Position numbers and translations under genes: made by a program. DNA of 64,000 bases from Thalassospira profundimaris (lineage in GTDB: Bacteria; Pseudomonadota; Alphaproteobacteria; Rhodospirillales; Thalassospiraceae). Shown here piece by piece: positions 8,871-17,508 of the stretch. Within the stretch, counting starts at the first letter, position 1, and the number at the start of each line of letters is the position of its first letter. The notes under the pieces were generated by a model. The model did no database searches. It had not been told where the DNA came from and saw only the letters and a list, made by a program, of their open reading frames with translations. The stretch lies in assembly GCF_003326675.1 (NCBI RefSeq), contig NZ_JPWF01000001.1:434001-498000 (forward strand), read 5' to 3'.

Positions 8871-9863
8871 TTAGCCCTTGATCGCCTGCAGGCGTTCATA
8901 AATTTCCGGATCCCAAGGCATGTCGGCGCTTTTCAGGCGCGGGGCAATGACATCAATGAACGGACCACGATCAACCTTGTTGACGGTAACGCCCTGTGTG
9001 GTGAACCAGTCAGCCAGTTCGTTTTCGCTTTTGACGATTTCATCGGATGCGTGAATGCCGGCTTCCTGAAGGGTATCAAGCAACAGCTTCCCGTCTTCAT
9101 CGCCCAGCTTCGACATGGTCGAAGGCGAAACCAGCATGATCAGCGAGTTGATGATATGGCCGGTCAGATTGATGTTTGACTGAACTTCATAGAACTTTTT
9201 GAACTTGATGGTCGGAAGCGGGTTTTCCTGCGCGTCAACGACACCTTGCTGCAAGGCAAGATAGACTTCGGAAAAGGCCATAGGTGTCGGGTTGGCACCG
9301 GTTTCCTTGGGGAACATCTGATAGGCCGGTGCATTGGGCGTACGGATTTTCAGGCCCTTCATATCCGCCGGGGTCAGGACCGGTTTGTTGGACGTGACAT
9401 GGCGTGCGCCATAGTAAACAAGGCCTGCGATCTGGTTGCCGGTGACGTCGGTATATTCTTTGGACAATTCGGCAAACAGATCAGATTTGACGTAGTTCGA
9501 CCAATGATCATAGCCGCGCAGGGCAAAGGGATAATCCGAGATCGAGATCGGCGGATAAGTCTGCCCGAGATAGGCAACACCGGTATAAATGATATCGATT
9601 GAACCAAGGGTCAGGGCTTCGTTGATGGCGGCTTCCTTGCCAAGCTGGGATGCCGGATAGACCTTGATTTCATAGCGCCCGTTTGTACGTTCCGAAAACA
9701 GCGAGGCGGCTTCAAGTGCGGCGCGGTGATAGGGGGTATCGACCTCGTAAACATGGCCGAATTTCAGGACTTCTTGCGCATTGGATGCCTGTGACATTCC
9801 AGCAAGAGTTGCAAAAGCCGTCAATCCCATCAGAAGCGTACGGGACAATTTCCGAGTGAACAT
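8871..9863 (-). CDS. dctP: TRAP transporter substrate-binding protein (DctP), periplasmic
   Basis: 330 residues with a signal peptide ending near SNAQ-EV (residues 1-29), then the DctP fold. KGLKIRTPNAPAYQMF holds the conserved arginine that binds a carboxylate group in this family, and ALQQGVVDAQENPLPTI is the other hallmark. AAGGAGG stands just upstream of the ATG. It is the first gene of a four-gene operon (dctP, dctQ, dctM, dehydratase) and divergent from a broken GntR-type regulator gene. The ligand is probably a sugar acid, by inference from the dehydratase. Confidence 0.94.
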   Translation of the reverse strand: MFTRKLSRTLLMGLTAFATLAGMSQASNAQEVLKFGHVYEVDTPYHRAALEAASLFSERTNGRYEIKVYPASQLGKEAAINEALTLGSIDIIYTGVAYLGQTYPPISISDYPFALRGYDHWSNYVKSDLFAELSKEYTDVTGNQIAGLVYYGARHVTSNKPVLTPADMKGLKIRTPNAPAYQMFPKETGANPTPMAFSEVYLALQQGVVDAQENPLPTIKFKKFYEVQSNINLTGHIINSLIMLVSPSTMSKLGDEDGKLLLDTLQEAGIHASDEIVKSENELADWFTTQGVTVNKVDRGPFIDVIAPRLKSADMPWDPEIYERLQAIKG

Positions 9864-9921
9864 TTAGTCCTCCTTGATTGTGGGTATTTTTATTTTTTGT
9901 TTTTCCACGTGATCTTAGGGA

Positions 9922-9945
9922 ACAGTTGCCAATCACCTCAACTGT
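9922..9945. promoter_or_regulatory. Inverted repeat in the dctP/regulator divergent region
   Basis: ACAGTTG (9922-9928) and CAACTGT (9939-9945) form perfect 7-bp arms around a 10-base spacer. The site lies 58 bases upstream of dctP and 40 bases upstream of the regulator. It is a candidate operator for the neighbouring GntR-type regulator; this is inference. Confidence 0.5.
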
Positions 9946-9982
9946 CTTTAATGCTTAAAAAACATCCATAAAGACAGGGGCT

Positions 9983-10870
9983 TTGGTGGCGCGTTCGGAT
10001 CAGAAATTCAAGACAAGCTTCAATACCTGGCTTGATAGTGTGGCGGTCGGAAATTGCCCGGAATCCATATCCGGATTGGCAAGGTTGCTGGGGGTCAGCC
10101 GGACATTGGCGCGCAGTATCCTGCAACGTGCACGCGAGATCGGTCTTGTCGCCGAGGACAGGTTTCCGGTCGTGTTTTTGCGCAAGACGGCCAAGTCGGA
10201 TTACTTTTCAAACGCCGATATCCGAAGCCTTGAAGAACAACTTGAAACCGATTTCATGATGTGGCTTCGAACCACACAACCACCCCCGGGCAGTCGCCTT
10301 CGCGAAGCGGTTCTGGCCCGTCAGTTCGGGGTTTCAAATACAACCATTCGAGAATTTTTGATCGGGCTAAGCCGGTTTGGTTTCATTCGCAAAGAACCAC
10401 AGCGCAGCTGGATTCTGGAAGGCTTTACCGAGCAATATGCCCTTGAGCTGCATGAAGTGCGCCAGATGTTTGAAACACGCGCGATCAGTGCAGTATTTGC
10501 GATCCCCAAGGAAGCCCCGTTCTGGGGCAAGATGCTGCGTATTCGCTAGGAACATATTCAGTTACGCAAAGAGATCGATACCCGTTTTATCGAGTTTTCA
10601 GAACTTGATAGCCGATTTCACCGCACCCTTAATGCGGCAACGGGAAACCGGTTTATGGATGGTTTCCAGGATTCGATATCGCTGATTTTCCATTTCCATT
10701 ACCGCTGGTCAAACAAGAACCAGGTTGAACGCATCATCCTTGCGATACGCGAACATCTTGAAATCATTGATGCGATTCTGGACCGGGATCAGGTCGGTGC
10801 GTTGCAGGCGCTTGAACGGCATCTTGGCACAGCAAACCAGACATTTGTCGCATCGATCCAGCGCGATTAG
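9983..10870 (+). pseudogene. GntR/FCD-type regulator interrupted by one in-frame amber codon
   Basis: The frame encodes 188 residues to TAG at 10547-10549, then continues in the same frame without a break to the stop at 10868-10870. The full product would be 295 residues. Before the stop come an N-terminal helix-turn-helix-like stretch (SGLARLLGVSRTLARSILQ) and a normal GntR winged helix (EAVLARQFGVSNTTIREFL). After it lies the rest of an FCD ligand domain with LDSRFHRTLNAATGN and LERHLGTANQ. The stop could come from CAG to TAG. The start is TTG 9983 or GTG 9986 behind AGGGG. If the stop is real, only the DNA-binding half and a stub of the sensor are made. Confidence 0.85.
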
Positions 10871-10887
10871 GCGGATCGAGACGGTGC

Positions 10888-12144
10888 CTAGTCAAACAGG
10901 CTGGCAGCAGCGGCCTGCTGGGCGGGATCGGTCAGGCTGCCGACGCGGCGCAGGAAGGAATGCTTTTCCTCGTAATAGCGTTTTGACAGATCGGCAAAAC
11001 AGCGGACTTCGACATCCGTGTTGATGTGAAATTCGCGGCGGGGGACCTTGGCCTCGTTGAGGTCAAAGGTGCTGGCCGATGCACTGATCTGATGGTCAAC
11101 CGCATCGGCAACGCCATCAAGCTCGATCCGGTTTTTCAGGCTGTGCAGAAACTTTTTGAAGGCGGGGTGGCTGTTAAGAAACGCCTTTTCGGTCAAAAGG
11201 AAGTCATCGGCGGCAAAGTCCGGTGCGTTTTTAACGACAAATTCGCGGCACAGATGATCGGTGGCAAAGCACATCGGCCCAAAAATGAAGTTGCGATAGA
11301 TGTCTTCCTTGAGTTGCCAGAACTTATCAAGGCGCTTAAGCGAGTCCGCATCAAGTTTGACAGCAGCTTCAAGCAGCAGGCGCGGATGACAATGCACATG
11401 GTTGGGATGCACATAGGTTTTCGTGCGGCTGATCCCTTCGAGGGTATCGATATTGACCGGGCCGGAAAACAGGCTGGCATGCGGGTGGTTTGATTTCTTG
11501 GACAGAAGTGCGATCACTTCGTCGGGATCAACGTTGTGTTTGACCAGCAAATGATTGACCGACAGATCAAGCTGCACCTCGCCGGTGATGATCTGATTGG
11601 TCAATTGATGGTGGTTGCGGTTAAACCGCCGGGCAAATTCCGGTTCCAAAGTATGGGAAAACGGCCCGTGACCAATATCGTGCAGCAGGGCCGCAGCACC
11701 GAGCAAATCGCAATCGGCATCCGACAATCCCATCAGGCGGCAGTAACGCTGAGACAGCAAGGCAACGCCGATGGTGTGATCATAGCGCGAATGACGGATG
11801 TTGGCGGGTTTGCCGTTCGGATGGAACAGATAGTCAATCGCACCCAAAAACGAGATTTCGCGCAACCGTTCAAAGGCGTGCGATGCGATCAGTTTTTTAT
11901 GCAGTGGGCGATCAAAAGCCGATGCGATCTGGGCGCGTTTGAAATGATAGTTATATTGCGGGACATCGCGAAACAGCAGTTCCCATTCGGCGATGTCATC
12001 GGCATTGAAATTGGTATCGAACAGATCGCCGATTTCCGGCCCCGGGTCTTTGGATGGCTTGGACGCGGCAGAATCTTTTTGCGGCGCGGCCGGTTTGGCT
12101 GCTGCGCGCGGTGCAAAAAGGTCTAGCTGCGGTTTGGGGCTCAT
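10888..12144 (-). CDS. HD-domain phosphohydrolase
   Basis: 418 residues if started at ATG 12144. After an Ala/Pro/Lys-rich N-terminal tail of about 35 residues comes an HD-superfamily domain: RHSRYDHTIGVALLSQRY gives the first histidine, LLHDIGHGPFSHTLEPEF the HD pair, and DTLEGISRT a later acidic segment. The layout resembles dGTPase/SAMHD1-like proteins that act on nucleotides, but the substrate is not identifiable. The frame stays open to 12339; the earlier codons do not look like this family, so the shorter start is preferred with moderate certainty. No operon partner: it is divergent from the PAS protein. Confidence 0.75.
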   Translation of the reverse strand: MSPKPQLDLFAPRAAAKPAAPQKDSAASKPSKDPGPEIGDLFDTNFNADDIAEWELLFRDVPQYNYHFKRAQIASAFDRPLHKKLIASHAFERLREISFLGAIDYLFHPNGKPANIRHSRYDHTIGVALLSQRYCRLMGLSDADCDLLGAAALLHDIGHGPFSHTLEPEFARRFNRNHHQLTNQIITGEVQLDLSVNHLLVKHNVDPDEVIALLSKKSNHPHASLFSGPVNIDTLEGISRTKTYVHPNHVHCHPRLLLEAAVKLDADSLKRLDKFWQLKEDIYRNFIFGPMCFATDHLCREFVVKNAPDFAADDFLLTEKAFLNSHPAFKKFLHSLKNRIELDGVADAVDHQISASASTFDLNEAKVPRREFHINTDVEVRCFADLSKRYYEEKHSFLRRVGSLTDPAQQAAAASLFD

Positions 12145-12400
12145 CTTTGAAATGACGGGTATGTTGTGTCTGTTGTTAAAGCCAATATCGCAGACATAAA
12201 CGGATTCAGTGCCCATGTCATTGCGGTTTTTCCACAGGCAAACCCCGTGAAACACGGCCCCAGACAAGGCTGTTGCCGAGATGATGCGAAACGGTGGTAA
12301 AAGCACCCTGTTTTCACCATAATAATAGCTCATAAACACAAACGGTTAACAACACGTGACACGGAACGTATCCGAGCAAGCTTCCAGACGGATTGGGGGA

Positions 12401-14953
12401 ATGAAACAGGTGAGGGCATTTTTGCGCAACTTGCCCGAATGTCGGCTGTCTGCCCCTGTCCTGGGTGCGGTACTGGTATTATCAACGATGATTCCGGGGG
12501 CCGCATTGCATGCGCAGGAGAAATTTCGTGTCAATGCGACGGTTGAACCGGCCCCTGTCCCGACCGAGGGAATCGGTGCCACCATTTTCGGAAGCCTTGC
12601 CGGACTAAGTGATCGCGACTGGCTTGTTGTGGCCCTGGCGGCGGTATGTGGTGCGGCGATTGCCGGATGGATCGGTTGGCGCATGTCGCTTCGGGTGCGG
12701 CGTCATCTTGAAGAAGTCGAAGATCACGAACACGAACTGGCCGGTGAAACCGAGCTTTTCACCCATCTTTTGTTTGCGGGTCCCGATCCGGTTTATTACT
12801 GGAGCCGACAGGGCTTTGCCGAGGGGGCAAGCCCGTCACTGCGCCGCACGTTCCAGATGGGAACCGATGGCCGTTTCCCCGACTTGCTTGATCTGTTGCG
12901 CGACGAGGATGCCAAGGCGTTAAAGGAACGGGTTCGGAACCTTAAATCCGGGCATGAGCGGTTTGAACACTGGATAACGACCCTTGATGAACGCAAATTC
13001 CATGTCACCGGGATGGCCGCACGCAAGGATCGTTCAAGCGAGGTCCTGGCCCATGGATTGTGGTTCCGCGATGAAACCCGCCATACCCGCGAACGCGAAA
13101 GCCAGTTTGGTGATTTTCAAGTTTTAAAGCACGAGGTATCGGGCCTTCGGGTGTTGCTTGATAGCTTGCCGTTCCCGGTTTGGCGACGTGATAGTGAATT
13201 GCGCCTGATTGACTGTAATGCGGCCTATGCCGATGCGGTTGAACAGCCCAGCATCGAAGATGCATTGGCCAATCAGACCGAAATCGGTGCCGGGATCATT
13301 CCCGATCACGGCCGGTCGCTTGCCGCATCCGTGCAGCGCAATGGCGAAAGCCTGACACGCGATTATCACGTGGTGATCAGGGGGGATCGCAAATTGTTGC
13401 GCATTACCGAATCCCCGTCACGCGACAATAACGGCATTGAAAGCCTGATCGGGTTTGCGATTGATTGCACCCCGGTCGAAGAATTGCAGTCCGATCTTTC
13501 GCGCCATATCCGCGCCCATGCAGAGGTTCTTGAAAATCTGGGGACAGCTATTGCGGTTTATGGCGGGGATAAAGGCCTCATTTTCTTTAATACCGCCTTC
13601 ACCAAGCTTTGGGATCTTGATGACGAATGGCTTTGGACCGAGCCGACCCATGATGATGTTTTGCGTCGTTTGCGCGACGAACGCAAATTGCCGGAAGTCA
13701 CCGATTTTACCCAGTTCCGTAATGTCGAGAATCAGCGATTTACCGATCTTCTGAAACCCGAAGAAGATTTGATGCATCTGCCCAATGGCATGACCTTGCG
13801 GCGCTTTATCTCGCCCCATCCGTTTGGCGGGCTGATGTTTGTCTATGAGGATGTTACCGACAAGCTGGTTCTTGAAAGTTCCTATAACACCCTGATTGCT
13901 GTGCAGCGCGAGACGCTTGAAAGTCTGCATGAAGCAGTTGGCGTGATCAGTGGGGACGGTCGTTTGCGGCTTTATAACCATGGCTTTGCCGATGTCTGGG
14001 GGCTTGAAACCGCCTTCCTTGATGCTGCCCCGCATCTGGCCGAGGTCGTGGAAAAGGCCAAGGATTTCTGGCGCGAACGTGATGACTGGGACAAGTTCAA
14101 AAGCCGGATGGTTGCGCGTATCACCAATCACGAGCCAATGAATGGCCGTCTTGAACGGTCCGATAATACCATCATTGATTTTGCGATTGTGCCGCTGCCC
14201 GACGGGGCGGTGATGATGTCCTATATCGATGTCACCGATACCATCCGGGTTGAACGTGCCCTTCGTGAACGTAACGAGGCGCTGCGCACCGCCGATCAGA
14301 TGAAGTCGGACTTTATTTCCACTGTGTCACGCGAACTGACCAAGCCGCTTGATCATATCAATGGCGAATCTGATCGATTGATCCCGCATCTGACCGGCAA
14401 TGTGGCGCGTTCGGTCGAAACCATCCGGGCCGAGGCACAAAGCATGCTGGCGCTTGTTGATGATATGCGCGATCTGGCAACACTTGGATCGGGGCAGGTT
14501 GCCCTTGAACTTGATACGGTTGATCCGCGTCGTTTGTTACGTTCGCTGGAAGCCCTGACACGGGCCCGTCTGGCGGAGCTGAATGTTTCACTGCGCCTTT
14601 ATTGTTCGCGCAATATTGGCTGGATGGTGGCCGATGAACGCCGTTTGAAACAGGCCTTGTTCATTCTGGTGACCAATGTGCTGCGCACCGCCCCCGAAGG
14701 CAGCGAGGTTTCGGTGGTAGCGCGTCGTCGCGGGGAAGATATTGAAATTTCGATATCGCTTTCCGATGAAGCCCCGCAACCGATGCTGTTTGAAGGGCTG
14801 CGCGATGGGGAATCGCCATCGGCCCGCCGTGCGCTTGGCATGGCGATGGTGCGTGCAGTGGTCGAAATCCATGGTGGCCGCGTCAAGGTCAGCCGCGATG
14901 GCCGCGAGATCGCCTGTATCCTTCCGGCGGGCGAGGAAAGCGATCTGGGTTAG
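12401..14953 (+). CDS. Membrane PAS-domain kinase-like protein with a degenerate histidine kinase core
   Basis: An N-terminal signal-like segment (ending LHAQ) and a membrane helix (DWLVVALAAVCGAAIAGWIG) are followed by at least three PAS-like regions and a HisKA/HATPase core. The H box reads SRELTKPL: arginine (CGC at 14330-14332) stands where kinases carry the phosphorylated histidine. The region where D-x-G-x-G is expected reads SLSDEAPQPML, while RLKQALFILVTNVL and MVRAVVEIHGGRV keep the N-box and G2 shape. It therefore probably senses a signal without normal autophosphorylation. The frame opens at GTG 12356; ATG 12401 is preferred because the signal segment then lies at the N terminus. 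Confidence 0.8.
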   Translation: MKQVRAFLRNLPECRLSAPVLGAVLVLSTMIPGAALHAQEKFRVNATVEPAPVPTEGIGATIFGSLAGLSDRDWLVVALAAVCGAAIAGWIGWRMSLRVRRHLEEVEDHEHELAGETELFTHLLFAGPDPVYYWSRQGFAEGASPSLRRTFQMGTDGRFPDLLDLLRDEDAKALKERVRNLKSGHERFEHWITTLDERKFHVTGMAARKDRSSEVLAHGLWFRDETRHTRERESQFGDFQVLKHEVSGLRVLLDSLPFPVWRRDSELRLIDCNAAYADAVEQPSIEDALANQTEIGAGIIPDHGRSLAASVQRNGESLTRDYHVVIRGDRKLLRITESPSRDNNGIESLIGFAIDCTPVEELQSDLSRHIRAHAEVLENLGTAIAVYGGDKGLIFFNTAFTKLWDLDDEWLWTEPTHDDVLRRLRDERKLPEVTDFTQFRNVENQRFTDLLKPEEDLMHLPNGMTLRRFISPHPFGGLMFVYEDVTDKLVLESSYNTLIAVQRETLESLHEAVGVISGDGRLRLYNHGFADVWGLETAFLDAAPHLAEVVEKAKDFWRERDDWDKFKSRMVARITNHEPMNGRLERSDNTIIDFAIVPLPDGAVMMSYIDVTDTIRVERALRERNEALRTADQMKSDFISTVSRELTKPLDHINGESDRLIPHLTGNVARSVETIRAEAQSMLALVDDMRDLATLGSGQVALELDTVDPRRLLRSLEALTRARLAELNVSLRLYCSRNIGWMVADERRLKQALFILVTNVLRTAPEGSEVSVVARRRGEDIEISISLSDEAPQPMLFEGLRDGESPSARRALGMAMVRAVVEIHGGRVKVSRDGREIACILPAGEESDLG

Positions 14954-14984
14954 ATCGGGCAAGCATTCAGCTTATCGAAATGCA

Positions 14985-15010
14985 AAAAGGCGCTGATGAC
15001 AGCGCCTTTT
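14985..15010. terminator. Bidirectional terminator
   Basis: AAAAGGCGCT (14985-14994) and AGCGCCTTTT (15001-15010) form a perfect 10-bp stem with loop GATGAC. T tracts flank it on both strands, between the convergent PAS protein and dehydrogenase genes. Confidence 0.85.
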
Positions 15011-15036
15011 CTGTTTCAGGTATGCCGGAATGCGGA

Positions 15037-15993
15037 TCAGACCGGATAGGGAACTTCCAGACCTTCGATAAAGGCATCGATGTTATCCAGTGCACGGAAA
15101 CCCATGGCATTGCGGGTTTCAACCGTGGCCGAGCCCAGATGCGGCAGAAGGAACGTGTTTTTAAGATCACGATATGCCGGTTCGATATTCGGTTCACCTG
15201 CAAAGACATCAAGGCCGGCAGCCGTCAGTTTGCCCGATTTCAGGGCGGCGATCAGGTCGCCATCATTGACCACATCGCCGCGTGCCGTATTTACGATGAT
15301 CGCGCCATCGGGCAGCTTGGCGATGAAGTCGGAATTGACCATGCCACGGGTTTCCGGGGTTGACGGGCAATGCAGGGACAGGAAATCACAATGGGGCAGC
15401 AGGTCATCGATGCTGCTGTGATAGGTCGCGCCATATTCCTGATCGGCAGGCAACTGACGTCGGTTGAAATAGTGGATTTCCATATCAAAACCACGCGCCC
15501 GTTTGGCAACTGCCTGACCAATACGGCCCATACCAACGATTCCAAGGCGTTTGCCGGTAACCTGTGTACCCATCAGGTGGGTCGGACGCCAGCTTGACCA
15601 GGTGGCGTTGCGAACTTCGGCTTCGCCTTCGCTGGCACGGCGTGCAGCACCCAGAATCAGAAGCCACGCGATATCAGCAGTCGCATCGGTCAAAACGCCC
15701 GGCGTGTTGCCGATAATCACGCCCTTTTTCTTGGCTGCGGCCAGATCGATATGATCGGTGCCCACCGAGAAGGTCGCGACGATTTTGACACTGTCAGAAA
15801 GTTCTTCAAAGAAGGTCGCGTCAATCGGATCGCCAACCGAAACAAGGGCAGCATCCGCACCATGACAAAGGGCCAGGATTTCATTGCGTGACAGCGGGTC
15901 GTCGCCTTCCTGTGTGCGGATGTCATAGCTTTCCGCCGCACGTTTTGCGACGGCTTCGGGCAATTGGCGGGTGACGGCAAGGACGGGCTTCAT
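15037..15993 (-). CDS. D-2-hydroxyacid dehydrogenase, glyoxylate/hydroxypyruvate reductase type
   Basis: 318 residues, the normal length. The NAD(P)-binding motif is GIVGMGRIGQAVAKRA, and the catalytic triad is visible as Arg in VNTARGDVVNDG, Glu in FAGEPNIEP and His in LLPHLGSAT. The family reduces glyoxylate, hydroxypyruvate or related 2-keto acids to D-hydroxy acids in the cytoplasm. GGGAGA lies upstream of the ATG. A membrane protein gene precedes it by 47 bases on the same strand, so the two may be cotranscribed. The exact substrate cannot be fixed from sequence. Confidence 0.9.
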   Translation of the reverse strand: MKPVLAVTRQLPEAVAKRAAESYDIRTQEGDDPLSRNEILALCHGADAALVSVGDPIDATFFEELSDSVKIVATFSVGTDHIDLAAAKKKGVIIGNTPGVLTDATADIAWLLILGAARRASEGEAEVRNATWSSWRPTHLMGTQVTGKRLGIVGMGRIGQAVAKRARGFDMEIHYFNRRQLPADQEYGATYHSSIDDLLPHCDFLSLHCPSTPETRGMVNSDFIAKLPDGAIIVNTARGDVVNDGDLIAALKSGKLTAAGLDVFAGEPNIEPAYRDLKNTFLLPHLGSATVETRNAMGFRALDNIDAFIEGLEVPYPV

Positions 15994-16040
15994 TTTTGGT
16001 TTTCTCCCTGATGAGGATGATTTTTCAAATTGTTATAAAA

Positions 16041-16616
16041 TTAGAATAGCTGCCCAACCGCCAGACGGATACCAATTGATGTGATGATGATCGATAACAG
16101 GAAATCGGCAATGACGATGCCGCCAGCCGTCGGAATGGGTACGGCAAGGGTCAGTCGGGCGATAAAGACGCTGTAGACCAGTGTCGCGATCACGGCAATC
16201 ATCACAAATCCGCCCGCACCAAGCATCGGGAACAGCACGCCCAAGGCAAGCGCAATCAGATAAACGCCCATCTGAAGAACACTTGCCCAGTTATAGACCG
16301 TGATGAACGCGATATAGCGTTCGGCGCGGCCAAGCATTGTCGTGATGTGGAACATCAGGAGCGGAAAGGCGACCCATTTGATCACATAGGCGATGATTTC
16401 GGTGGTCATGTAGCGCAACAGCGGGAAATCATCAGGCGCGTTGATCAGGTCATGCCAGCGCAAAAAGGCGAAAGCCGGGAAAATCATGACACCGGCAAAG
16501 AAGGATCGCCAGAATCCGACAAGCGAGTAATTGAAAAACGCAAGTCCACCCTTATCGCCGCGGGCGATACGCCAGGTGCCATAAAGGGCGCGCAGGGTTT
16601 CAGTTTGTAAGCTCAT
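16041..16616 (-). CDS. Conserved integral membrane protein, function unknown
   Basis: 191 residues from ATG 16616 (MSLQTETLRALYGTWRIARG). After a short cytoplasmic N terminus there are about five hydrophobic segments, among them AGVMIFPAFAFL, IIAYVIKWVAFPLLMFH, LQMGVYLIALALGVLF and FVMIAVIATLVYSVFI. I do not recognise a named family with confidence; the outline is like Yip1/DUF-type alphaproteobacterial membrane proteins. The frame extends to 16733, but the extra residues are not membrane-protein-like. It lies upstream of the 2-hydroxyacid dehydrogenase gene. Confidence 0.65.
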   Translation of the reverse strand: MSLQTETLRALYGTWRIARGDKGGLAFFNYSLVGFWRSFFAGVMIFPAFAFLRWHDLINAPDDFPLLRYMTTEIIAYVIKWVAFPLLMFHITTMLGRAERYIAFITVYNWASVLQMGVYLIALALGVLFPMLGAGGFVMIAVIATLVYSVFIARLTLAVPIPTAGGIVIADFLLSIIITSIGIRLAVGQLF

Positions 16617-16821
16617 CTGGGGCTGAATTCCGGGCAGTGGGGCAAGCAGAAATGGAAATCGATTGTCTGAACCTATCAGGCTGCCGGGGACAGTGAAACA
16701 GCTTATCGTGGAAACAGGGTCACAGTCCGGCATCCTTCACAAAACGCCCTTCTGGAACGTCTTTTCCCTGCGCGATCAAACCGGTCGTGATGCATGACAT
16801 TAACGGATTGGCGGGATCGGG

Positions 16822-17439
16822 ATGACGGACAAATCGGACGAATATGCGTTGCGTTTGTCCTACCTTGAACAGATTGACGCCAATTCGCTGGCAGTAGCAA
16901 GGCTTTGTCTTGAGATGGCAAGCAGTCAGCATCATCACGAACGGGAAAGTGCCTTGCGCCTGTTTGATAAGGCCGATCTGATTTTTGCCAGTCACCTTTC
17001 AACGTCACGCGATGCGGCAATTGCCGGACTGGCACTTAGTCTTAATAACCGCGCAGCGCTTGAACTTGAGGCAGAAGAATGGGACTGGGCGATTGATGCG
17101 GCCAGTCAGGCGGTGTCGCTTAGACGGGATCGGCTGCGCAACTGTATCGGGCGCAAGGATGACAATGAACGTCTTGATCTTGGCTATTCCCTGGCGGCAC
17201 TGGTTCTTGCCATGCGCGGGGCGGGGCAGATTGATCTTGCCTGTGATGTTGCAGCCGACGCGATCAGGGTTCTGGGCAAGTTTGCCGGGCTTAACAATCA
17301 GGAAGCTTTTGTCCTTCTGACCAAGCTGATTTGCATTTATGCGGAACTGTGCGGGCAGATTGACAGGTTGCCTGATACAGCCCTTCTTATGCCGTTGGCA
17401 AAGTCGTTCTATAGCAGCCGAAAGGACCGGATAGGGTGA
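16822..17439 (+). CDS. Hypothetical protein, probably helical repeat (TPR-like)
   Basis: 205 residues with no family I recognise. The sequence is mainly amphipathic helices rich in Ala and Leu, such as LDLGYSLAALVLAMRGAGQIDLACDVAADAIRVL-like pairs spaced as in TPR proteins. There is no signal peptide or membrane segment. ATG 16822 has GGGATCGGG upstream. It is divergent from the membrane protein gene and convergent with the DUF4139 gene. A protein-interaction role is only a guess. Confidence 0.5.
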   Translation: MTDKSDEYALRLSYLEQIDANSLAVARLCLEMASSQHHHERESALRLFDKADLIFASHLSTSRDAAIAGLALSLNNRAALELEAEEWDWAIDAASQAVSLRRDRLRNCIGRKDDNERLDLGYSLAALVLAMRGAGQIDLACDVAADAIRVLGKFAGLNNQEAFVLLTKLICIYAELCGQIDRLPDTALLMPLAKSFYSSRKDRIG

Positions 17440-17451
17440 CAGCAAGACAAA

Positions 17452-17488
17452 CAAAAACGGCTGTAAAACCGAAAGTCTTGCAGCCGTT
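17452..17488 (-). terminator. Terminator of the DUF4139 gene
   Basis: AACGGCTG (17456-17463) pairs with CAGCCGTT (17481-17488) across a 17-base loop. On the minus strand a T run follows the stem directly. Confidence 0.7.
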
Positions 17489-17508
17489 CAAGTTAATCGG
17501 GTCAGGTC

